Part shown: positions 26,215 to 32,664 of the stretch, piece after piece
How positions within the stretch are numbered: the stretch's first letter is position 1
How the letters are laid out: each line of letters opens with the position of its first letter
DNA from: Bog-473 sp963719485
GTDB taxonomy: Bacteria; Actinomycetota; Acidimicrobiia; Acidimicrobiales; RAAP-2
Assembly: GCA_963719485.1 (NCBI GenBank)
Contig: OY970387.1
Location: 248,001 to 312,000 of the forward strand
Length of the DNA: 64,000 nt
Direction of reading: 5' to 3'
The notes under the pieces: generated by a model
The model's input: the letters and a program-made list of their open reading frames with translations, nothing else
Told to the model about the DNA's origin: nothing
Database searches by the model: none
Made by a program: the position numbers and the translations under genes

Positions 26215-26702
26215 AGCTGACCCTCGATTACACCTGGGGCTGTGCGCCCGAGGCCTTCTGGGCCCTCTACTACGACCCCGAGTTCGTGGTCCGGCTCCAC
26301 CTCGACGCCCTGGGCTCGACCTCGGCCGAGGTCGTGTCGCAGGAGGGGGACCTCACGAACGGCCTGGTGCGGACACTGCGCTACGGGCAGCGCCCCAACA
26401 TGCCGGGCCCGGTGCGCAAGATCTTCGGCGAGGAGGTCGTCACCACCGAGGTGAGCACCTACGACGCGGCCACCACGACGACCACTTTCACCATGACGCC
26501 GGGCACCATGGCCGACAAGACCCAGATCGACGGGCGCATCGCGCTCGCCCGCGAGGGCGATGGCGCGCTCGAGACCTTCTCTCTCGACGCCCGGGTCAAG
26601 ATCTTCGGGGCGGGGCCCATCGTCGAGCGCTTCATCGAGCACCAGGCGCGTGAGATGCAGGAGAAGGCCGTGGCGTTCATGCGGACCGAGCTCGGAGCCT
26701 GA
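26211..26702 (+). CDS. DUF2505 family protein (START-like fold)
   Basis: This 163-residue protein fits DUF2505, a small actinobacterial family related to lipid-binding START/SRPBCC folds: LDYTWGCAPEAFWALYYDP at the N-terminus, a central repeating sheet (TTTFTMTPGTMADKTQIDG) and a long C-terminal helix (VERFIEHQAREMQEKAVAFM). It starts within the stop of the SnoaL-like gene (ATGA), so the two are coupled. No catalytic residues are known for the family. It is the last gene before the structured leader of the permease gene. Confidence 0.8.
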   Translation: MKLTLDYTWGCAPEAFWALYYDPEFVVRLHLDALGSTSAEVVSQEGDLTNGLVRTLRYGQRPNMPGPVRKIFGEEVVTTEVSTYDAATTTTTFTMTPGTMADKTQIDGRIALAREGDGALETFSLDARVKIFGAGPIVERFIEHQAREMQEKAVAFMRTELGA

Positions 26703-26924
26703 GTTTCACACGGTCTTCACGGGTACCACTTGACCAGGGGGCCCTCCATCCCACATTGTGTGGGCGACACACCTTCGGTCGCTCGCCAGGGACGTGCACC
26801 GGGACCCGACAGGTGGGTGCGTGGACGCGAGACCGAAGGCGGCTGCCGGGGGGCAGCCTGGGCACCAGCCCGCCCTGCGGGGGCGTCCGCGCCTCCGCGG
26901 AGGCGACGACAAGGAGGCACGGAC
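26703..26924 (+). promoter_or_regulatory. Highly structured 5' leader of the NCS1 permease gene, riboswitch candidate
   Basis: Several perfect stems lie in 222 bp: CCCACA-TTG-TGTGGG (26750-26764); CCTTCGGTC (26772-26780) with GACCGAAGG (26831-26839), extended by TCGC/GCGA; GGCTGCC-GGGG-GGCAGCC (26841-26858); CGCCC/GGGCG (26871-26885); and CGCCTCC-GC-GGAGGCG (26890-26905). The CCTCC at 26892-26896 could instead pair with the Shine-Dalgarno GGAGG at 26913-26917, so two exclusive folds that hide or free the ribosome site can be drawn. I do not recognise a known riboswitch class. GC-rich DNA makes chance stems common. Confidence 0.4.
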
Positions 26925-28439
26925 GTGGCAGTGATCGAGGATTTCTCCGAGGACGTGGCGGTCATTCACGACCCCGCATCCGACGAGGTGTTCCACGTCG
27001 AGCAGCACGGGATCGACTTCATCCCCGAGAGCGAACGCTGGGCCAGCCCGAAGGACATCTTCGGCATGTGGGCCGGCGCAAGCGTCCAGATCGAGTACTT
27101 CATCTACGGCGCCATCCTGATGACGTTCGGGCTGACCTTCGCCCAGGTCGTGATCGTCATCGTGCTCGGCAACCTGTCCTACTTCCTACTCGGCCTCTGC
27201 TCGTTGCAGGGCCCGCAGACCGGCACCACGGTCTTCGCCATCAACCGGGGCCCGTTCGCGCCCAACGGCTCGCGGCCCATCTCGTTCTTCAACTGGATCA
27301 CCCAGATCGGCTTCGAGGTCGAGGGGCTCATCCTGATCGTCGGGGCCGCGCTCGTCCTCATGATCAAGGCGGGGTACCTGCCCGGCAACCCTGCCAAGGT
27401 CGTGCTGGTCATCGTGGCCGTGCTGATCCAGGGCATCCTGCCCTTCTTCGGCCACGCCGCCATTGTCAAGACGCTGCGCTGGCTGGTGATCCCCTTCGTC
27501 ATCCTCTTCGCCGTGCTCCTCGGATTCGCCATCCCGCACGCCAACCTCCACTTCGTGAAGACGAGCGGCGACTGGCAGGGGTTCCTGGAGGCGCTGGCCT
27601 TCACCATCGCACTGAGCGGGCTGGGTTGGACGGAGAACGGAAACGACTACACCCGCTACTGCCCGAGCAATACGTCCAAGAAGGGGATCGTGGGCTGGGT
27701 CTTCCTCGGCACCGCCGTGCCAGAGATCCTCATCATGACCCTGGGTGCAGTCGTGGGCACCTTCGTCCTTCATGTCGGGACCGGTTCCGGCGGTCTCCTC
27801 CCCTTCGCGCACACGAGCGCCATCCCACCGTGGTTCGTCGTCGTGTTCCTGCTGTTCGCCATCGTGCAGATCTTCGGCATCAACAGCCTGGACATGTACT
27901 CGTCGGGCGTGACGCTTCAGGCCATCGGCGTCCCGGTCAAGCGCTATCAGGCGGTGCTCATCGACTGCGCCATCGCGTTGGGCGTCACCATGTACGCCAT
28001 CTTCAGTTCCTCCTTCACGACCTACCTCGAGGACTTCGTCGACGTCGTCATCGTGTGGATCGCCCCCTGGGCCGCCATCTTCCTGACGGACTGGATCCTG
28101 CGCCGGTACCGCTACGTGCCGAGCGAGCTGCAGAAGACGGGTCGCGACTCTCTGTACTGGCGCAAGGGCGGCGTGTTCTGGCCGGCGTTGGTGGCCCAAG
28201 TAGTCGGGATGTTCGCGGCCATCTCGGGGCTGTCGGCGACGTTCCATCTCCCTCAGTGGCTGAACCTCGTGACGTACCACACCCGCGACGCGTTCGGCTT
28301 CGGCGGAGACTTCAGCATCTTCATGGGTATGGGTGTCGGTGCGCTCGTCTACCTGATTCTGGCTACGCGGAGCGTGCGTAGGCAGGCCGACGCGCAGGAC
28401 ACACTTCTTCGGGAGGAGGGGCTCCTCCCCGCCGTGTGA
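26925..28439 (+). CDS. NCS1 family nucleobase permease (cytosine permease-like)
   Basis: GTG 26925 follows a strong AAGGAGG at 7 bases. The 504-residue protein has about 50 soluble N-terminal residues and then about 12 TM segments. MWAGASVQIEYFIYGAIL, GLCSLQGPQTGTTVFAINRGPFAPNG and GLGWTENGNDYTRYCP are NCS1-type signatures in TM1, TM2-3 and TM6-8. The family takes up cytosine, uracil, purines, hydantoins or allantoin by proton or sodium symport. The yeast-type cytosine deaminase and uracil phosphoribosyltransferase encoded next suggest cytosine. It converges with the phosphoribosyltransferase gene. Confidence 0.88.
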   Translation: MAVIEDFSEDVAVIHDPASDEVFHVEQHGIDFIPESERWASPKDIFGMWAGASVQIEYFIYGAILMTFGLTFAQVVIVIVLGNLSYFLLGLCSLQGPQTGTTVFAINRGPFAPNGSRPISFFNWITQIGFEVEGLILIVGAALVLMIKAGYLPGNPAKVVLVIVAVLIQGILPFFGHAAIVKTLRWLVIPFVILFAVLLGFAIPHANLHFVKTSGDWQGFLEALAFTIALSGLGWTENGNDYTRYCPSNTSKKGIVGWVFLGTAVPEILIMTLGAVVGTFVLHVGTGSGGLLPFAHTSAIPPWFVVVFLLFAIVQIFGINSLDMYSSGVTLQAIGVPVKRYQAVLIDCAIALGVTMYAIFSSSFTTYLEDFVDVVIVWIAPWAAIFLTDWILRRYRYVPSELQKTGRDSLYWRKGGVFWPALVAQVVGMFAAISGLSATFHLPQWLNLVTYHTRDAFGFGGDFSIFMGMGVGALVYLILATRSVRRQADAQDTLLREEGLLPAV

Positions 28440-28462
28440 TGCGGGGGGGGACCCAAGAATCA

Positions 28463-29077
28463 TCAGTCCCAGTCTTCGACGAGCTCCCCGGACCCGTCGG
28501 GATGGAACAGCGGCATGGTGCCGAGAGTGCGGACCAAGGCCGCGTCGTCGCCCAACGCCCCCTTCCAGCCGCCGCCCTCGGTCATGAGGGTCCCGATGAC
28601 CACCGGCTCGGCCTCCATGCGCCGCACCAGGCGGAGGGCGGAGGACAGCGACGCACCGGTGGAGATGACGTCGTCGACGATCGCCACCCGCCGGCCCCGC
28701 ACGGCCGGGACCCGGGCCGGGTCCATGCGCAGGCGCTGCGGCTTGTCGGTGGTGATGGAGTACACCGGCTCGGCCCACGTCTCGCCCAGGTGGATCTTGG
28801 GCGTCTTGTGCAGGATCACGTAGTCGTCGAGGCCCAGGGCGCGGCTGGCCTCGATGGCCAGGGGGATCCCCATGGTGGCGACGGACACGATGATCTCGGG
28901 GTCCGCCGGCCGCATCAGCTCGGCCAGCTCGCGCCCGGCGGTCTCCGCGAAGGAGACGCCCAAGTCCACGCAGATGAGGAGGGCGATCGTCAGCTCGTCG
29001 GAGAGCGCCACGAGCGGGAGCTCCAACTCCTGGCTCCCCACGGTGGTCGTGTAGGTACGATCGGCGGCCGTGGACAT
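28463..29077 (-). CDS. Purine-type phosphoribosyltransferase
   Basis: I chose ATG 29077 because the frame further upstream is a shadow of the deaminase gene. The 204-residue type I PRTase has the PRPP loop VAIVDDVISTGASL near residue 133 and PEIIVSVATMGIPLAIEASRALG as the PPi loop region, similar to adenine and xanthine phosphoribosyltransferases. It would join a purine or related base to PRPP. It lies between the permease and deaminase genes and is divergent from the latter with only 19 bp between start codons. The base used cannot be read from the sequence. Confidence 0.8.
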   Translation of the reverse strand: MSTAADRTYTTTVGSQELELPLVALSDELTIALLICVDLGVSFAETAGRELAELMRPADPEIIVSVATMGIPLAIEASRALGLDDYVILHKTPKIHLGETWAEPVYSITTDKPQRLRMDPARVPAVRGRRVAIVDDVISTGASLSSALRLVRRMEAEPVVIGTLMTEGGGWKGALGDDAALVRTLGTMPLFHPDGSGELVEDWD

Positions 29078-29096
29078 GACTCTCTCATCGGAGCAT

Positions 29097-29564
29097 ATGT
29101 CCCCCGCTGAGCCCCTCGGTGAGGTGCTGGTGCGTGAGATGCTCGCCGTGGCCCTGGCCGAAGCGCGCCACGGGTTCTCAGAGGGCGGTATCCCGATCGG
29201 CGCCGCGCTCTTCCACACCGACGGGACTCTCCTCGGGCGCGGCCACAACCGTCGCGTGCAGGACGGCGACCCCTCCATGCACGCCGAGACGGCTGCCTTC
29301 CGGGCCGCCGGGCGTCGGCGCGACTACGCCGATTGCGTCATGGTCACCACGCTCTCACCGTGCTGGTGCTGCAGCGGCCTGCTGCGCCAGTTCGGCATCG
29401 GTACCGTGGTCATCGGCGAGGCGCGCAACTTCGAGGGCGGCCACGCCTGGGTGGCCGAGCACGGCTGCCAGGTCGTGCTACTCGAGGACCCCGAGTGCAT
29501 GGAGCTGCTCAGTGACTTCATCGCGGCCGACCCCAAGGTGTGGCACGAGGACATCGGCCTGTAG
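29097..29564 (+). CDS. Yeast-type cytosine deaminase
   Basis: ATG 29097 has CGGAGC 5 bases upstream; GTG 29070 would overlap the divergent gene. The 155-residue protein carries the zinc site of the CDA fold: HAE in SMHAETAAFRAAG and PCWCC in LSPCWCCSGLL. The C-terminal half (IGEARNFEGG, then WHEDIGL at the end) strongly resembles fungal Fcy1-type cytosine deaminases, which have ENVNFKGG and WFEDIGE at the same places. It should turn cytosine into uracil and ammonia, between the permease and upp. A broader nucleobase-deaminase role cannot be excluded. Confidence 0.87.
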   Translation: MSPAEPLGEVLVREMLAVALAEARHGFSEGGIPIGAALFHTDGTLLGRGHNRRVQDGDPSMHAETAAFRAAGRRRDYADCVMVTTLSPCWCCSGLLRQFGIGTVVIGEARNFEGGHAWVAEHGCQVVLLEDPECMELLSDFIAADPKVWHEDIGL

Positions 29565-29581
29565 GCGGGAAATCGCGTCCC

Positions 29582-29642
29582 AAAAACGAAGAACCCCCCG
29601 AACCCCACGCCAATACTTGAGGGGTTGGGGGATTGACTTCGT
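29582..29642 (-). terminator. Long hairpin with T-run between deaminase and upp genes
   Basis: ACGAAG (29586-29591) pairs with CTTCGT (29637-29642); inside, C-tracts at 29594-29599 and AACCCC at 29601-29606 pair with GGGGTT and GGGGG at 29621-29631. On the minus strand the hairpin is followed by five T (29586 down to 29582). It can stop transcripts of the Rieske-upp operon; on the plus strand it lies 21 bp after the deaminase stop but lacks a U-tract. Confidence 0.65.
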
Positions 29643-29781
29643 CGGGACCATGGCGCATGAACGCGGCCCCAGGGGATCACACCTGAAAACTGGGGAGAGG
29701 TAGGCGCGCTCCCGGCTCGACGGTACGCCGACGCGGTAGGGGTGATGCAACGCCCTGCTTGGGGCACCACCAACAAGGGGT

Positions 29782-29811
29782 GTCCTCTCCCCCCGTGACA
29801 GTCACGAGGAC
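29782..29811 (-). repeat. Bulged hairpin downstream of upp
   Basis: GTCCT (29782-29786) pairs with AGGAC (29807-29811) and CGTG (29794-29797) with CACG (29803-29806), leaving a C-rich bulge (CTCCCCC). It lies 41 bp after the upp stop on the minus strand. It could be a first terminator or an RNA structure in the 3' untranslated region. Confidence 0.4.
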
Positions 29812-29852
29812 TCTCCCAACGGGCTCCTCGTCACCGGGCCGGAGAACGGGAT

Positions 29853-30485
29853 TCAGTCCGGCGGCCCGAAGAGACGGTCGCCGGCGTCGCCCAGCCCGGG
29901 CACGATGAACCCGTCGTCGTTGAGCTCCGGGTCCACCGCGGCGCAATAGACGGGGACGCCGGGGTGGGCGAGAGCGAAAGCGGCCAGGCCCGACTCGGAG
30001 GCCAGGATGCACAGGCCGATCACTTCGGCGGCGCCGCCTTGGATGACCAGGTCGCAAACCTGCACGAGCGAGCCGCCGGTGGCCAGCATGGGGTCGCACA
30101 CCACGACCCGCCGGCCACCGAGGTCGCGGGGCAGCCGATTCAGGTAGACGTCGGAACACAGGGTTGCCTCGTCCCGGCGCAGGCCCACGTGCGCCACCTC
30201 TGTCAGCGGCACGATCTCCTGGATCGCCTGCACCATCCCCAGGCCGGCGCGCAGAATCGGCACCAACAGCACCACCTCGTTCACGCAACGCGCCGGCGCA
30301 TCATCGGCCACGGGCGTGTCAACCGTCACGGCAGCGGTGCCGAGGTCACGCAGAGCCTCATACGCCAGAAGTCCGGACACCTCGGCGATCAGCTGGCGGA
30401 AGGTGTCGCCGCCGGTGCGGCGATCGCGCAGCTGCGCCACCCGGTGTGCCAGGACGGGGTGGTCGACGACGGTCAGTGCGCTCAC
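29853..30485 (-). CDS. upp: Uracil phosphoribosyltransferase
   Basis: This 210-residue protein matches UPRT throughout: VVDHPVLAHRVAQLRDRRT at the N-terminus, the LVPILRAGLGMV and VAHVGLRRDEAT segments, the PRPP-binding VVCDPMLATGGSL and the uracil-binding DDGFIVPGLGDAGDRLFG at the C-terminus. It makes UMP from uracil and PRPP and completes a cytosine-to-UMP salvage set with the permease and cytosine deaminase. Its start overlaps the stop of the Rieske gene as ATGA, an unusual partner that implies coupled translation. Confidence 0.95.
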   Translation of the reverse strand: MSALTVVDHPVLAHRVAQLRDRRTGGDTFRQLIAEVSGLLAYEALRDLGTAAVTVDTPVADDAPARCVNEVVLLVPILRAGLGMVQAIQEIVPLTEVAHVGLRRDEATLCSDVYLNRLPRDLGGRRVVVCDPMLATGGSLVQVCDLVIQGGAAEVIGLCILASESGLAAFALAHPGVPVYCAAVDPELNDDGFIVPGLGDAGDRLFGPPD

Positions 30486-31210
30486 CCGGGCTCATCCTCG
30501 ACCGCCACCACCAGGTCGGCCAGCACGCGGCGCAATTCCAGCGTAGCCCGGTCGGCCCGGGTGTGGACCTCGGCGGTGGGCTCGAGCGGGAGGACGAGCT
30601 CGTGGTACGCCTCCTGGACCCGGAGGTCTTCGCGCAGCACGGCCAACTCGAATGCCACGGCCTCGGCCATGCGCGCCTCGTCACCGCCGAGGTCGTCCCG
30701 CCACAGCGTCGTGAAGAGCCGGCAGGTCTCGTCGGTCTCGGGCTGGATGAAGAAGCCGATGACGTTGGAGCCGCCCGAGTCGACGAAATCGATGCGCAGC
30801 CGGAGGTGGAAGGGCGCGCTCAGCCGGTAGGTCAGGCGCCGGGTCTGGACCAGCGGGCGCAGGCCGGCGGCGACCCCGGGGTCCTCGCGGTGGGCGAAGG
30901 GGTGCTCGTAGGACACGGTGAAGGACCAGTCGTCGCGGGCCACTGCGAAGGGGGCGACCTCGGCGGCCTCCTCGGTGCCGAAGGTGCCGGCGTGCACGAA
31001 GGGGAAGTGGGCGATGTCGAGGAAGTTGTCGGCCAGCAGGCCCGCCGAGCCCCGGGCCCGCAGGGTGGGGAGCAGGCCGGCCATGAACGCCGGGTCGTCG
31101 GCCTCGGCGATGGTGCCGAGCGGGGCGAGCGGTGGCTCGGGGGCGAGGAAGACGATGCCGTGGGCCTCGGCCACCGCGCCGGCGGGGGTCAGCCGGGCCG
31201 CCGTGGCAGC
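30482..31210 (-). CDS. Rieske oxygenase, C-terminal catalytic part (frameshifted)
   Basis: This frame carries the mononuclear-iron half of a Rieske non-heme oxygenase. The facial triad motif is NFLDIAHFPFVHAG, giving D-x2-H-x4-H, and a distal acidic residue is expected further on. Meaningful sequence begins near 31210 with AARLTPAG; the frame is open further upstream only as a shadow. The N-terminal Rieske domain is in another frame (31189-31539), so one base seems to be missing near 31190-31210. The stop overlaps the upp start (ATGA). Relatives (VanA, NdmA and similar enzymes) demethylate or hydroxylate aromatic or heterocyclic rings. The substrate is unknown. Confidence 0.72.
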   Translation of the reverse strand, partial: AATAARLTPAGAVAEAHGIVFLAPEPPLAPLGTIAEADDPAFMAGLLPTLRARGSAGLLADNFLDIAHFPFVHAGTFGTEEAAEVAPFAVARDDWSFTVSYEHPFAHREDPGVAAGLRPLVQTRRLTYRLSAPFHLRLRIDFVDSGGSNVIGFFIQPETDETCRLFTTLWRDDLGGDEARMAEAVAFELAVLREDLRVQEAYHELVLPLEPTAEVHTRADRATLELRRVLADLVVAVEDEPG

Positions 31211-31539
31211 GTCGCCCCCTCCCCGAGCGCCGGGATCTCGACGCAGCGGCCGCCCTCGTCGAAGCGCCACCCGTGATAGGCGCACTGCAGCACGCCGCCC
31301 TCGCAGTGGCCGAGCGTGAGCGGGCAATGCCGGTGCGGGCAGCGGTCCACGAAGGCCCTGGCCTCGCCCCCCGACCGGTACACGACCCAGGGGTCACCCA
31401 GCAGCATCACTCCGTGCGGCTGCTCGGAGACCTCCTCGGAGCGGGCCACCGGATGCCAACACCGGCGCAGGGCTGGGTCTGTGTTGGTGAGGGCGCGCGC
31501 CACGGCGCCACCCTGGTTCGCCCGGGCGCATGGCGTCAA
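31189..31539 (-). CDS. Rieske oxygenase, N-terminal [2Fe-2S] part (frameshifted)
   Basis: This 116-residue frame holds a complete Rieske domain: DRCPHRHCPLTLGHCEGG (C-x-H) and LQCAYHGWRFDEGG (C-x2-H), the four ligands of the cluster. It ends abruptly at CVEIPALGEGATLP followed by a stop. The expected continuation is found in the frame shifted by one base, at the overlap around 31190-31210. With both parts joined the protein would have about 350 residues, normal for a VanA-type oxygenase. It would need a reductase such as the one at 18246, though no partner is adjacent. It is either a recent pseudogene or an assembly error. Confidence 0.72.
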   Translation of the reverse strand: MTPCARANQGGAVARALTNTDPALRRCWHPVARSEEVSEQPHGVMLLGDPWVVYRSGGEARAFVDRCPHRHCPLTLGHCEGGVLQCAYHGWRFDEGGRCVEIPALGEGATLPRRPG

Positions 31540-31590
31540 GGACGCCGCGCGCCGACCGAGCTCGCCGGTGACGCCGGCGCAGATGGTTGA

Positions 31591-32364
31591 TCAGAGGCCA
31601 GGGCTGCTCTGCATGAGGCCGCCGTCGGCGAAGATGGTGGTCGCCGTCACGTAGCTGGACCCGTCGCCGGCGAGGAACGCCACCACCGAGGCGATCTCCT
31701 CGGGTTGGGCCATCCGGCCGAGAGGAATGGCACTGTTGAGCTTGGCCAGCGCGGCCGGGTCGTTGATGGTCTGCGCGTTGATCGGCGTGTTCACCGCGCC
31801 GGGCCCGACGCCAACGACGCAGATGTTGTGGGGAGCGAGCTCCACACCGGCCGTCCTCGTCAGCATGCGCATGCCGCCCTTGGACAGGCAGTACGCGGTG
31901 TTGCCCGGCATGGGCCAGTCCTCGTGGACCGACGTCATGTTGATGATGCGACCACCGCCACCCTGGGCGATCATCTGCTTGGCTGCCAGCTGGGTCCCGA
32001 AGAACGCGCTCTTCAGGTTCACCGCCATGACCTTCTCGAACTGTCCCTCGGTGGTGTCGAGCACCGAGGTCCGGGTCTCGATCCCGGCGTTGTTCACCAT
32101 GACATCGAGACGGCCGAAGGTCGAGACTGCGGTGTCGATCATCCGCTGCAGGTCCTCGATCTTGGAGACGTCGGCCTCGATCCCGACCGCTGTCTCCCCC
32201 AGGCCGGCGATCTTCTTTTCCAGCTCCTCCTCGGCCTGCTCGTTGGCGACGTAGTCGATGACGACCTTGGCCCCCTTCTCGGCCAGCGCCAGCACCACCG
32301 CCGCACCGATGCCGGTGTTGCCCCCGGTGACGATGGCGACTTTGCCTTCGAGTTCCTCGGCCAT
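31591..32364 (-). CDS. SDR family oxidoreductase (glucose 1-dehydrogenase-like)
   Basis: A 257-residue classical short-chain dehydrogenase: cofactor loop TGGNTGIG at residue 13, NNAG near 91, catalytic Ser in NMTSVHEDW, and YxxxK in YCLSKGG near 159. The C-terminal ADGG signature is intact. The closest well-known group is glucose 1-dehydrogenase and 3-oxoacyl reductase-like SDRs. Substrate and cofactor preference are not evident; Asp in VVIDYVANE after the second strand suggests NAD(H). It is divergent from the GH15 gene across a 300-bp region that carries an 18-bp direct repeat. Confidence 0.88.
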   Translation of the reverse strand: MAEELEGKVAIVTGGNTGIGAAVVLALAEKGAKVVIDYVANEQAEEELEKKIAGLGETAVGIEADVSKIEDLQRMIDTAVSTFGRLDVMVNNAGIETRTSVLDTTEGQFEKVMAVNLKSAFFGTQLAAKQMIAQGGGGRIINMTSVHEDWPMPGNTAYCLSKGGMRMLTRTAGVELAPHNICVVGVGPGAVNTPINAQTINDPAALAKLNSAIPLGRMAQPEEIASVVAFLAGDGSSYVTATTIFADGGLMQSSPGL

Positions 32365-32664
32365 GGCAGTTCCTCCGTCCCCGCGCCGTTCGGCGCGCCG
32401 TCCCGAATGAGAGCAGTCTTACGTTACTGAGGGACGGCCGCTCGCGAAACGTGACGTGGCCGTCGTCGGCGCGGCGCTTACCGGTTGGTCACCGGTTTGC
32501 CCTTTTGTCACGGGTTTGCCCTTTTGTCACCCGTTCCGAGACGATCGACCCCTCGATGGTCGCCCCACGGGTGACCCTGGGCCACGATCACCCACTCCAT
32601 GGAGCCCCGCTCCCTGACGAGTGCGCCGGTACGCCAACGTGCATTTCTGCGTAGCATCCAGAGC
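32365..32664. other. 300-bp divergent intergenic region
   Basis: Must contain promoters for the SDR gene (minus) and GH15 gene (plus). The only distinctive element is the 18-bp direct repeat at 32494-32530. No gene is seen. Confidence 0.5.
32494..32530 (+). repeat. 18-bp perfect direct repeat, period 19
   Basis: GGTTTGCCCTTTTGTCAC occurs at 32494-32511 and 32513-32530, separated by one G. It lies between the divergent SDR and GH15 genes. The half-site GTCAC also occurs just before the first copy. It could be a tandem operator or a small duplication. Confidence 0.85.
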
